Shown piece after piece: positions 17,981-26,081 of a stretch of 64,000 nucleotides of DNA. Both the position numbers and the translations under genes were made by a program. The notes beneath the pieces are model-generated. The model saw nothing but the letters and a program-made list of their open reading frames with translations. It made no database searches and was not told where the DNA came from. Where the stretch lies: contig JBCBVV010000009.1 of the NCBI GenBank assembly GCA_039817415.1, positions 1-64,000 on the forward strand, written 5' to 3'. The DNA is from JALEFZ01 sp039817415. GTDB lineage: Bacteria > Bacteroidota > Bacteroidia > J057. How positions within the stretch are numbered: position 1 is the stretch's first letter; every line of letters begins with the position of its first letter.

Positions 17981-18628
17981 ATGGAACATATAACGATCAT
18001 AGATTACGGTTTAGGAAACTTATTGTCCATCCAAAATATGCTGAAGAGACTTGGGGTAAGCTCTATCATTACCTCAGATCCTAAGGAAATTGCCAATGCC
18101 CAAAAAATGATCCTTCCTGGTGTAGGACACTTTGCTAAGGGGATGGAAAATATACATTCAAGAGGGTTAAAGCCAGTTTTGGATGAATTGGCTCTTGAGC
18201 AGAAAATCCCTGTATTGGGAATATGTCTCGGAATGCAACTTCTATGTGAGCATAGTGAGGAAGGAGATGCTGATGGCCTTGGTTGGATAAAGGGGAATAC
18301 GGTAAAATTTGATATGACGAAATTAGCCTCACATCATAAAGTACCACATATGGGTTGGAACGAAGTCATCCAGAAGAAGCCTAGTAACTTGTTCGAAGGA
18401 TATGCGGAAGTTCCGCGCTATTACTTTGTTCATTCCTACCATATGGTATGTGATAAAGAAGAGGATGTTTTGGCAACAACCATGCATGGGTATGAGGTCG
18501 TTTGCGCCGTCGAAAACGGAAATATCATGGGGACGCAGTTTCACCCAGAAAAGAGCCATCGATTTGGTATGAAATTGCTCACCAATTTCTCAAGTAAACT
18601 TCAGGAAAAGGAGGTGAACAGTATATGA
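17981..18628 (+). CDS. hisH: HisH-like glutamine amidotransferase subunit for sugar amidation
   Basis: A 215-residue class I glutaminase releasing ammonia from glutamine. The catalytic triad is visible: Cys82 in GICLGMQ and His188/Glu190 in QFHPEKS. The oxyanion region is LPGVGHF (45-51). The ATG at 17981 gives the normal HisH start (ITIIDYGLGN); a TTG at 17957 would add eight residues. It lies between the WbpG-type amidotransferase and a HisF-like gene, with a 4-base overlap to the latter. No other histidine-biosynthesis gene is near, so it most likely feeds ammonia through HisF-like protein to the sugar amidotransferase. The gene symbol reflects homology, not a proven role in histidine synthesis. 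Confidence 0.85.
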   Translation: MEHITIIDYGLGNLLSIQNMLKRLGVSSIITSDPKEIANAQKMILPGVGHFAKGMENIHSRGLKPVLDELALEQKIPVLGICLGMQLLCEHSEEGDADGLGWIKGNTVKFDMTKLASHHKVPHMGWNEVIQKKPSNLFEGYAEVPRYYFVHSYHMVCDKEEDVLATTMHGYEVVCAVENGNIMGTQFHPEKSHRFGMKLLTNFSSKLQEKEVNSI

Positions 18629-19446
18629 GAAGAATCAGAGTCATCCCAGTTTTGTTGATGAATCAAGGCAAACTTGAGAAAACAGTTAAGTTCAAATCAC
18701 CTAAGTATGTTGGAGATCCTATAAATGCTGTCCGGATCTTCAATGAAAAAGAGGTGGACGAATTGGTCGTATTGGATATTGGTGCTTCACCTTTGAAAAA
18801 GGCTCCCGATTTTTCCAAGGTCCGCGAGATTGCAGGCGAATGTTTTATGCCATTAGGATATGGTGGAGGAATAAAAAGTCTGGATCATGCTAGTAAGTTA
18901 TTTCATGCAGGAGTCGAAAAAGTCATTATCAATACCGCTGTAGTAGAAAATCCAGGACTTGTAGAAGAAATTGCCTCTCGCTATGGTAGCCAGAGTGTAG
19001 TCGTTTCAATAGACTATAAGAAAGACCTTTTTGGCAAAGAAAAGGTCTATGTGAAAGGAGGGAGGAAAAAGACAGGCAAAAATGTGCTGGAATATGCCTT
19101 GGAAGCAGAAAAAGCAGGCGCCGGGGAAATAATTCTAAATAGCATTGAAAGAGATGGGACATTTGAAAGCTATGACATCGAAATGCTCAAACGTCTTTGT
19201 CCCAAATTGAATATACCTGTGGTTGCTTGTGGTGGAGCGGGAAAACTATCCCACTTTAAGGAAGCGGTTTCAAATGGAGGAGCTTCTGCAGTTTCTGCAG
19301 GTTCTTTGTTTGTGTTCAAAGGAATTCATCGGGCAGTACTTATCAATTACCCTGATCAGAAAATGTTAGCTGAAAAAGTGTTTATGCCCTTAAGCAAAGA
19401 AGGAGTTACGATCAAATTAAATCGCACATGGAATCAACAAACATAA
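18625..19446 (+). CDS. hisF: HisF-like ammonia-channel subunit lacking the catalytic Asp11
   Basis: A 273-residue beta/alpha barrel of the HisF family. Canonical HisF starts with a CLDV motif whose Asp11 is essential for cyclase chemistry. Here the aligned segment is VIPVLLMNQG (6-15), with Leu at position 11. Asp130 (VSIDYKK) and Asp51 (LDI) are kept, as are barrel segments such as GYGGGIKS (78-85) and INTAVVENP (102-110). Loss of Asp11 argues against a histidine role and for a partner that only conducts ammonia from HisH to the WbpG-type enzyme. HisF2 of P. aeruginosa, as I recall it, has a similar RVIPVLL start. Its start overlaps hisH (ATGA) and its end overlaps the Gfo/Idh gene by 19 bases. 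Confidence 0.85.
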   Translation: MRRIRVIPVLLMNQGKLEKTVKFKSPKYVGDPINAVRIFNEKEVDELVVLDIGASPLKKAPDFSKVREIAGECFMPLGYGGGIKSLDHASKLFHAGVEKVIINTAVVENPGLVEEIASRYGSQSVVVSIDYKKDLFGKEKVYVKGGRKKTGKNVLEYALEAEKAGAGEIILNSIERDGTFESYDIEMLKRLCPKLNIPVVACGGAGKLSHFKEAVSNGGASAVSAGSLFVFKGIHRAVLINYPDQKMLAEKVFMPLSKEGVTIKLNRTWNQQT

Positions 19447-20468
19447 AATTTGCGCTGGTGGGTTGTGGAAGCATTGGCAGAAGGCACATGGCTGTCTTGG
19501 ATGCGGAACCTGCTGTTGAAGTAGTCGCCATTTGTGATCAACGTGCCGAAAAAGTACAGGCTCTCGCTGATCTATATGGTAATGTCAAGGTATATTCCAA
19601 CTATGAAAAGATGTTGGAGGAAATTGATGCAGATATTATTTCTATCGCCACCCCTCATGCCCTTCACGCTCCAATGGCTATTCAGGCCGCCAACCATAAG
19701 TTTAATGTCCTAGTAGAAAAACCTATGGCACTTAAGGTGCAGGATTGTATGGCCATGAATGAAGCCGCCTACAAGAATGAGGTGAAATTATGGGTGGTAA
19801 AACAGAATCGATACAATGTGCCAGTCAAACTCACCAAGGAAGCCATTGACCAAGGTAGATTGGGAAAAATTTTCATGATCAAATGTGATATCCTCTGGAA
19901 CCGTTACCAGGGTTATTATGATGATTCTCCTTGGCGTGGAATCATCGATGAGGAAGGAGGTGCACTTTACACCCAAGCTAGCCACTTTATCGATTTGTTG
20001 ATTTGGTGGTGTGGGGATGTGGTAGATGTTCAAGGCAAGATGGAAACCCAAAACCATAGTATCGAAACGGAGGATTCTGGCATTGCTACCTTGAAGTTTA
20101 GCTCTGGCGCGTTGGGATCTTTGGTATGGACAACTTGTGTCTACAACAAAAACTATGAAGGAAGTATCACCATCATAGGAGAAAAAGGCACCATAAAAAT
20201 TGGGGGTAAATACCTCAATAAAATTGAATTTTGGGACGTAGAAGGTTTCCCTTTGCAAGAAGGAATCGAATACACCGACAAGCCCAATGCCTATGGAAAA
20301 TACCAAGGCACCTCGTCTAATCACGACAAGGTAGTCAAGGCCATTATTGGGCAAATTAGAAAGGAAAGAAAAGATACCGTTGATGGTTTCGAAGGCATGA
20401 AGTCCATCGCTGCCATTGAAATGATCTATGACAAACTTAGAACCCATGAATCAGCCTCGGTTATATAA
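19428..20468 (+). CDS. Gfo/Idh/MocA family oxidoreductase (WbpB/WlbA-like)
   Basis: A 346-residue NAD(P)-dependent sugar dehydrogenase. The Rossmann motif is GCGSIGRRH (12-20), the family EKP motif is at 97-99 (VLVEKPMAL), and the catalytic-site region contains GGALYTQASHFIDLL (about 178-192) with the conserved His. WbpB/WlbA enzymes oxidise C3 of UDP-GlcNAc-uronic acid to give the 3-keto intermediate for amination. The following acetyltransferase and DegT aminotransferase match that pathway. PtmF-type enzymes in legionaminic acid loci belong to the same superfamily and are an alternative. It overlaps both neighbours, by 19 and 23 bases. Confidence 0.85.
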   Translation: MESTNIKFALVGCGSIGRRHMAVLDAEPAVEVVAICDQRAEKVQALADLYGNVKVYSNYEKMLEEIDADIISIATPHALHAPMAIQAANHKFNVLVEKPMALKVQDCMAMNEAAYKNEVKLWVVKQNRYNVPVKLTKEAIDQGRLGKIFMIKCDILWNRYQGYYDDSPWRGIIDEEGGALYTQASHFIDLLIWWCGDVVDVQGKMETQNHSIETEDSGIATLKFSSGALGSLVWTTCVYNKNYEGSITIIGEKGTIKIGGKYLNKIEFWDVEGFPLQEGIEYTDKPNAYGKYQGTSSNHDKVVKAIIGQIRKERKDTVDGFEGMKSIAAIEMIYDKLRTHESASVI

Positions 20469-20910
20469 AGCCCAAATCAGGGATGTAAATTTCGGAGAAG
20501 GTGTTACCGTAGTCGAGCCTGTCAACATCTACGAATGTACCATTGGAGACAACTCATTTGTAGGGCCCTTCGTCGAAATACAAAAAACTGTGGTGATTGG
20601 GAAAAGAACCAAAATTCAATCCCACGCCTTCGTTTGTGAGCTGGTAACGATTGGGGATGACTGTTTTATTGGGCATGGGGTGATGTTTATCAATGACCTC
20701 TTTTCTACCGGCGGTCCAGCCATGGGTAACAAAGACTTGTGGATGGAAACCCATATTGGAAACAAGGTGTCAATTGGTAGCAATGCCACCATTCTTCCCG
20801 TAACTATTTGTGACAATGTTGTCATTGGAGCAGGGTCGGTTGTGACCAAATCTATCACAGAACCAGGTATATATGTCGGAAATCCGGCCAAGAAACTCAG
20901 AGACTTATGA
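20446..20910 (+). CDS. Left-handed beta-helix N-acetyltransferase (WbpD/LegH-type)
   Basis: A 154-residue hexapeptide-repeat enzyme, active as a trimer with acetyl-CoA. Repeats of the I-G-x-x-x-x form run through most of the protein (CTIGDNSFVGPFV, VVIGKRTKIQ, VTIGDDCFIG, THIGNKVSIG, VVIGAGSVV), ending with YVGNPAKKL. The loop GHGVMFINDLF (about 67-77) probably holds the catalytic His. The ATG at 20446 is preferred to the one at 20428, which would increase the overlap with the upstream gene. Its place between a Gfo/Idh dehydrogenase and a DegT aminotransferase is that of WbpD, which acetylates the new 3-amino group of the UDP-diamino-uronic acid. LbH enzymes also act in the legionaminic pathway. 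Confidence 0.82.
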   Translation: MNQPRLYKAQIRDVNFGEGVTVVEPVNIYECTIGDNSFVGPFVEIQKTVVIGKRTKIQSHAFVCELVTIGDDCFIGHGVMFINDLFSTGGPAMGNKDLWMETHIGNKVSIGSNATILPVTICDNVVIGAGSVVTKSITEPGIYVGNPAKKLRDL

Positions 20911-22019
20911 AAATTCCATTTGTAGATCTGCACGCTCAATACCTTACCATCAAAGAGGACATTGATCAGGCCATTGAGCAAACCATAAAAAATACCTCCT
21001 TTATCAGTGGGCCTTCTGTAAAGGCCTTCGAAGCAGCCTTTGCCGAATATATAGGAACGACCTATAGTGTAGCATGTGGGAATGGAACGGATTCCCTTGA
21101 GATGCTTTTAGTGGCTGCAGGAGTGGGACCTGGAGATGAGGTCATTGTACCAGCTCATTCCTGGATTTCTACTGCCGAATGTGTCTCAAATGTAGGAGCT
21201 ACTCCAGTTTTTGTGGATACTGAGCCACATACCTATACCATCAATCCCTTTTTAATTGAGGAGAAAATTACCCCCCAAACGAAGGCCATTATTCCTGTTC
21301 ATCTCTTTGGTTTACCTGCGGATATGGACCCTATCATGGCTCTGGCTGCCAAATACAACCTATTTGTGATTGAGGATGCTGCACAGGCACATGGGGCCAC
21401 ATATAAAGGAAGAAAAATTGGGACCATTGGGCATGCTGCCTCCTTTAGCTTCTATCCAGGTAAAAACTTGGGTGCTTATGGAGATGCTGGAGGTATTGCC
21501 ACCAATGACGAAGAGATTGCGACTAAAGTGAGAATGATCGCCAATCATGGACAGCTCAAAAAGCATAACCATCAAATGATTGGGAGAAATAGTCGGATGG
21601 ATGGGATGCAAGGAGCTATTCTCCTCGCTAAGCTCCCTCATTTGCCAAAGTGGATAGCATTACGCCAACAGCATGCTGCTACCTATACGAAGCTTCTTCA
21701 ACAGCATACTGATTTGGTTCTACCCACCATTCCAGATGACAGAACCCACGCCTTTCATCTTTACGTGATTCAGACTGAAGATAGAGAGGCTTTGAGAAAC
21801 AGGCTAAAAGAAGCTGAAATTGGGCACAGCGTTCACTATCCTAATCCATTGCCTTTGGTTCCCGCCTATAAAGAATTGGGATATACTGAAGCAGATATTC
21901 CAATTACAGTAGCCTATACACCTAGGATTTTGTCGCTCCCCATTTTCCCTGAGATGACAGAGGAAATGATCGGTTATGTGGTGAATAATTTAGGGACACT
22001 AATTCCTAATAAGCTTTAA
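20907..22019 (+). CDS. DegT/DnrJ/EryC1/StrS sugar aminotransferase (WbpE-like)
   Basis: A 370-residue PLP enzyme aminating a nucleotide-linked keto sugar, normally with glutamate as donor. The Schiff-base lysine is Lys186 in SFYPGKNLGAYGDAG, the Asp that contacts the PLP ring nitrogen lies in IEDAAQAHG (155-163), and the phosphate-binding segment is GNGTDSLEM (58-66). The start PFVDLHAQY is typical of the subgroup that includes WbpE/WlbC. With the preceding two genes it forms an oxidation, amination, acetylation set. In P. aeruginosa the equivalents make UDP-2,3-diacetamido-glucuronic acid. Overlap with the acetyltransferase gene is 4 bases. Position-specific activity (C3 or C4) cannot be told from sequence. 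Confidence 0.85.
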   Translation: MKIPFVDLHAQYLTIKEDIDQAIEQTIKNTSFISGPSVKAFEAAFAEYIGTTYSVACGNGTDSLEMLLVAAGVGPGDEVIVPAHSWISTAECVSNVGATPVFVDTEPHTYTINPFLIEEKITPQTKAIIPVHLFGLPADMDPIMALAAKYNLFVIEDAAQAHGATYKGRKIGTIGHAASFSFYPGKNLGAYGDAGGIATNDEEIATKVRMIANHGQLKKHNHQMIGRNSRMDGMQGAILLAKLPHLPKWIALRQQHAATYTKLLQQHTDLVLPTIPDDRTHAFHLYVIQTEDREALRNRLKEAEIGHSVHYPNPLPLVPAYKELGYTEADIPITVAYTPRILSLPIFPEMTEEMIGYVVNNLGTLIPNKL

Positions 22020-22031
22020 TCAAGATTCTCT

Positions 22032-23312
22032 ATGGCTGCTTCTTCTTCTGAGATCTCCGAGCTTATATTGGTTTCCTTCCATTTTCCTCCATCAAATGGA
22101 ATTGGAGCGAGAAGATGGGCAAAACTATCTAAATACCTAGCCAAGCAAGGGATCAAAGTCCATGTGATTACCACACCACCTGCAAATCCATCGGAAAAAT
22201 CAACTTGGACAACTGACGTAGAGAATGAGTTGATCCACATACACTATGTTCCCTCTGGCTATCCAGATATTCAACCTAGTTCTCATCCAGTTGGGAAAGT
22301 TTTCAACAGGTTGAGGTTGTTTTCGCTTGAAAAAAGAACCAAGGGAACTCCCTATGACAAGGCTGTATTTTGGCAAAAGGGGCTTACAAAAACCGCCTTA
22401 GACCTAATCAAAAAATATAAGATCCGTCATGTGATAGCAACCGGAGCCCCTTTTCATGCTCTTAGCCACACCATTGACCTCAAAAAACATGTGCCTAACC
22501 TCAAGGTATTAGTAGACTTTCGGGATCCATGGACAAATGCAGTCAATTATGGCATGCAGGAGATCAGTTCGAAGAGAAAATCGTATGAAGTAAGTCTAGA
22601 AAAGAAAGTACTTGAATTGTCAGATGTTTTGGTCGGACCTACTCATCCAGAGCTGTTGTTAGGCCCTTCTTTTAAAAGGGCTAGTATTACAGGAATTGTA
22701 GAGGAACTGCCACATTTTTATGATCCCGAAGATCTACCACAACTTGAAAAGGAAGGTCAAGACCAAGATAAAATCAAAATAGTCTATGGTGGAGCCATTT
22801 ACATGGATCTTGAGGAAACCTTGGATAAGCTGGATTTAGCACTTACGGCGATAAAGGAGAACCATCTTGATTTTTACCGACGATTGGAGTGGAAAATCTT
22901 TACCCCACATTTGAGTAAGCTTGAAAAAATTGCCTCACATCATGCTGACATTTTCTTTCCTCAAGCTCCAATAGGAAAGGAAGAGTTGTTTGAAAAAATG
23001 GCGGATGCCGATATGCTATTAATCCTCTTGGCAGAGCACAACAAACACTTCCGAACAACCAAATTCTTTGAGTACCTCACGATAAGAAAACCTCTCCTGA
23101 TGTTTGGGCCTGAAGGAAGAGTCTCTCATAATATCCAATCAGAAAAATTAGGCGTATCTATTGAAAAGGAGTCTCTGAATGGAAAAATACTTTTGGAGAA
23201 TCTGAAAAGACTTAAAGAGGATTCCTTCGTCCCAAATGAGGAACTCATAGAGACCTATTCAGTGGAAAAGGTGAGTTCTGACCTTATCGCATTATTACAA
23301 AAAGTAAGTTAA
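22032..23312 (+). CDS. Glycosyltransferase, GT-B fold (GT4-like)
   Basis: A 426-residue protein starting LILVSFHFPPSNGIGARRW (about 11-29), the usual nucleotide-sugar-independent N-domain start of GT4 enzymes, with a glycine loop. The C-domain has the FEYLTIRKPLLMFGPEG segment (around 346-362), equivalent to the conserved E-x7-E region, although the first glutamate pattern is weak. ADADMLLILL precedes it. It is in the same operon 12 bases after the DegT gene. It resembles proteins annotated as glycosyltransferases in exopolysaccharide loci of Bacteroidota. Donor unknown. Confidence 0.75.
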   Translation: MAASSSEISELILVSFHFPPSNGIGARRWAKLSKYLAKQGIKVHVITTPPANPSEKSTWTTDVENELIHIHYVPSGYPDIQPSSHPVGKVFNRLRLFSLEKRTKGTPYDKAVFWQKGLTKTALDLIKKYKIRHVIATGAPFHALSHTIDLKKHVPNLKVLVDFRDPWTNAVNYGMQEISSKRKSYEVSLEKKVLELSDVLVGPTHPELLLGPSFKRASITGIVEELPHFYDPEDLPQLEKEGQDQDKIKIVYGGAIYMDLEETLDKLDLALTAIKENHLDFYRRLEWKIFTPHLSKLEKIASHHADIFFPQAPIGKEELFEKMADADMLLILLAEHNKHFRTTKFFEYLTIRKPLLMFGPEGRVSHNIQSEKLGVSIEKESLNGKILLENLKRLKEDSFVPNEELIETYSVEKVSSDLIALLQKVS

Positions 23313-23317
23313 GCAGC

Positions 23318-26071
23318 ATGCAGTATCATCCGCTCTATCCTACCAAAAGAGGCTTTTTTAAGCTTATCCTCTTTATGCTTTTGATCAATATGGGAATACT
23401 ATCTGCACAGAATCCACAGCCAGTCCAAGCTCTTTTCCCTGGTAGTGATCAGGAAACCTCTTTTTCTTGGCTAGCCAATATTGAAACAGTTAAGGATCAA
23501 CAGGGAGTTGCTTCCTACCAGTTCGAAGCTCCTTTGTCCAAAAACAGAACCTTTAAGCGAGATGATGTAACTAAGGTTATCGCTTTAGAAATTGCCATGA
23601 AGTTTCCCCAAGATCTTGATATCAAGAAGAATTTCATGATCGCAGATATACAGGGAGGAAAGTCTACGCCAGTCTTAGGAGCCAGAAAACTTGAGTTTGG
23701 TTTTAAAGTTCTGCAAAACGGTGAGGAAAAGTCGTTCTATACCAAATTAGATTTGTTACAACTTGGTAAGAGGAGTTTAAATTATTACCAAGACAATGAT
23801 TGGCATCATTTTATCCTCCAGATTGATACCCGAAAAGGACGTGGAGAATTATGGATAGATGGAGAGTTGTTACCAGAACTGTTGATTCAATTTCCCAAGG
23901 GAGGAAAATTAGGTAATAAGTCTAAACCTTTCTCAGAAGTCGGATTGCCAAAGGGCTTTAGAGGACAGGTTCAATACATGGCATATTACCATGAATGGTT
24001 AAGCCAAAAGTTTATTGGGTCACGAGCCCAAAAATTCGATGCAATTAGGGTGACTAGCCTAGAAGAAAAAGAGAATATATCAGTTGCCAAGGGTGAGAAG
24101 GTGATGGATGAGCGGGAATATGTTGTGGTGGAAGGAAATAGTGTTCTTCCATGGAATCAACTTGAGTCCTTCCCATTGCCTCGTTATAAACAAGGGCACC
24201 AACTGATGAGGCTTTACAATTGGATGGACATGAAGTTTGCTGCTGGCTTTAAACAGCCTTGGATTGATCCTTCTAGAATCGGGGAGCGGGGAGCTTTTAT
24301 GCAGGAGGAACTGATCAGCAATTGGAATTATATGCTGACCATTCACAATCCGAACATAGCCGGGCAGAAAAAAATCTGGGACAAAGGAGGAAGGCTGTAT
24401 GAAATACGTGAAGTCGCCCAAAGGCATCCAGAAGTACCGATCGCATTAACCACACTTTGGGCTCAGTCAATTTCTAGATTTGTAGGAAAGAAAAAAAGCT
24501 CCGCTATACGTTTCCAGCAACATCCAGAAACTGCCTATGTATTGGGCAAGAATGGTAAGCCCATTGAGAATAAATATGGGAAGAAATTAATAAGTCCAGC
24601 AGTTGAAACCACCCTATTCAGGTCAGATGTAGATGTTATATACAGAAACTTTGATGCCTTATATAAAGGACTAGGAAGGCCGGTGGATTTTATCAATGAA
24701 AATGGGGAGGTTCCTCCAAAAGCCTTTGATTGGGAAGAGGTAAAATATGATAAAAAGGTTAAGGCAAAATTTCAGGAATCCGGCTATCCAAACTTTGAAC
24801 AATATCTTGCTACTGAAAAACTAAGAATCAGATCCTATTGGCGTGATGAACTGTTGAAACATCCCTTAGCTGAAGGGGCAAATTTTTCATGGTATGCTAT
24901 CGATGCTGGACCCTTAGATCGATTTGATTATGAAATATCACGCCAGATCAACAAGAAAAATAGAGGGCAATACTATTCAACTCCTGATTTTTATCCAAGG
25001 TATCCTGGAAACTGGAATTCTTGGATCAGTGCATGGCGAGGGTACAAATGGATAAAATTGACCAGAGTAAAAGAATTGGCACTAGGAGACAATCTGTACT
25101 CTCCCTACGTAGCTGCTGGCTGGAACCGAGATCCAAAGGTCAATGTCCGCCCTTCCCAATGGCTTGCTTTATTGAAAGTAATGAATGTAAGTGGAGCAGA
25201 GTTTTTCTACACAGGTTTCTTTAACGTTTCTAAGGGAAAAGGAGAAAGAAAATTCCCTGATTCTCGTAATTATATTTGGCAGGTTGTAACGCCTGCCTAT
25301 GCGCAGGCAGTTGCTTCCCACTACGAGGAAATTCTACTCAAAGGAAATGTAGCTAAAGATGATAAAGGAGAATGGGCACTCGATATCCCCTGTGGTGATT
25401 TGAATGCACTGATTGCCGCTAGGAAGCATGCTAGCAAGGAAATTTATGTAGTTGCTGGTGGGTTACAGCCTCCAAGTAACATTAAGGGAGCAATTAAAGA
25501 TGAAAAGGAATTGACATTTCAGTTAGCAGGAAAGTCAATCATAGCTAATTTTAGAAAGCAAGGTTCTGTCTATCTTCTTGACTTAAGCCAAGCTGAGCCC
25601 ATTTGCTACCAATTAGATAGCTGGCATGAAATAGGACATCCCTTGAATTGGAGTAAAAACTTTCATTTTGATGCACCTATGGCTGACGAAAAGTCTAATA
25701 TGAAGGTAGTATCTGAGGGTATTATCTCAACTACCAATCAAATCAATTTGACCCATGCGAAAGGATTACTCTTAGCTCAAAGAAAAGGGGCGGAAGCCTC
25801 TTGGTCCTTCCAGCCAAGGGAGACAGGGAATAATTATGGACTGAGAATTCACATGAATCAGACGGGAGCTGCCAAGGGAAAAGTGGAGGTATTGTTGGAT
25901 GGGAAAATGATCGGTACCATTGATAAGATCGGAAAAGAGCGAGCATCGTATTGTAAGATCAAAGGCAAAGAGATCAAACTCAAAAACCTTAGCAAACAAG
26001 CTCATAAGCTCACAATTAGATCCGAACAAGAAGGTCTGTTGATCGAAAAGGTAGAATTAGTGCTGAAGTAG
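23318..26071 (+). CDS. Secreted multidomain protein with LamG-like domain, possible glycan-active enzyme
   Basis: A 917-residue exported protein with a signal peptide (FFKLILFMLLINMGIL then SAQ, about 13-31). Residues 45-240 look like a LamG/concanavalin-like domain (LDIKKNFMIADIQGG, DNDWHHFILQIDTRKGRGEL). Residues about 280-720 are rich in aromatic residues and repeated Trp-containing motifs (FSWYAIDAGPLDRFDYE, YPGNWNSWISAWRGYKW, GAEFFYTGFF), suggestive of a barrel-type glycosidase or lyase, but I recognise no catalytic signature. The last 120 residues look like a beta-sandwich carbohydrate-binding module. No T9SS sorting domain is evident at the C-terminus. It starts 5 bases after a glycosyltransferase, so it is probably made with the biosynthesis enzymes and acts on the exported glycan. 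The enzymatic role is inference. Confidence 0.65.
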   Translation: MQYHPLYPTKRGFFKLILFMLLINMGILSAQNPQPVQALFPGSDQETSFSWLANIETVKDQQGVASYQFEAPLSKNRTFKRDDVTKVIALEIAMKFPQDLDIKKNFMIADIQGGKSTPVLGARKLEFGFKVLQNGEEKSFYTKLDLLQLGKRSLNYYQDNDWHHFILQIDTRKGRGELWIDGELLPELLIQFPKGGKLGNKSKPFSEVGLPKGFRGQVQYMAYYHEWLSQKFIGSRAQKFDAIRVTSLEEKENISVAKGEKVMDEREYVVVEGNSVLPWNQLESFPLPRYKQGHQLMRLYNWMDMKFAAGFKQPWIDPSRIGERGAFMQEELISNWNYMLTIHNPNIAGQKKIWDKGGRLYEIREVAQRHPEVPIALTTLWAQSISRFVGKKKSSAIRFQQHPETAYVLGKNGKPIENKYGKKLISPAVETTLFRSDVDVIYRNFDALYKGLGRPVDFINENGEVPPKAFDWEEVKYDKKVKAKFQESGYPNFEQYLATEKLRIRSYWRDELLKHPLAEGANFSWYAIDAGPLDRFDYEISRQINKKNRGQYYSTPDFYPRYPGNWNSWISAWRGYKWIKLTRVKELALGDNLYSPYVAAGWNRDPKVNVRPSQWLALLKVMNVSGAEFFYTGFFNVSKGKGERKFPDSRNYIWQVVTPAYAQAVASHYEEILLKGNVAKDDKGEWALDIPCGDLNALIAARKHASKEIYVVAGGLQPPSNIKGAIKDEKELTFQLAGKSIIANFRKQGSVYLLDLSQAEPICYQLDSWHEIGHPLNWSKNFHFDAPMADEKSNMKVVSEGIISTTNQINLTHAKGLLLAQRKGAEASWSFQPRETGNNYGLRIHMNQTGAAKGKVEVLLDGKMIGTIDKIGKERASYCKIKGKEIKLKNLSKQAHKLTIRSEQEGLLIEKVELVLK

Positions 26072-26081
26072 TCCTTGTTTC

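Noticed and set aside
18625..19446. Reading the HisH/HisF pair as part of a histidine biosynthesis operon
   Set aside because: No other his gene is nearby, the WbpG-type partner is adjacent, and HisF lacks the catalytic Asp11.
19788..20447. Long minus-strand open frame of 219 codons opposite the Gfo/Idh gene
   Set aside because: It lies entirely under a well-supported dehydrogenase gene with all expected motifs; the antisense frame has no recognisable domain and is a codon-bias shadow.
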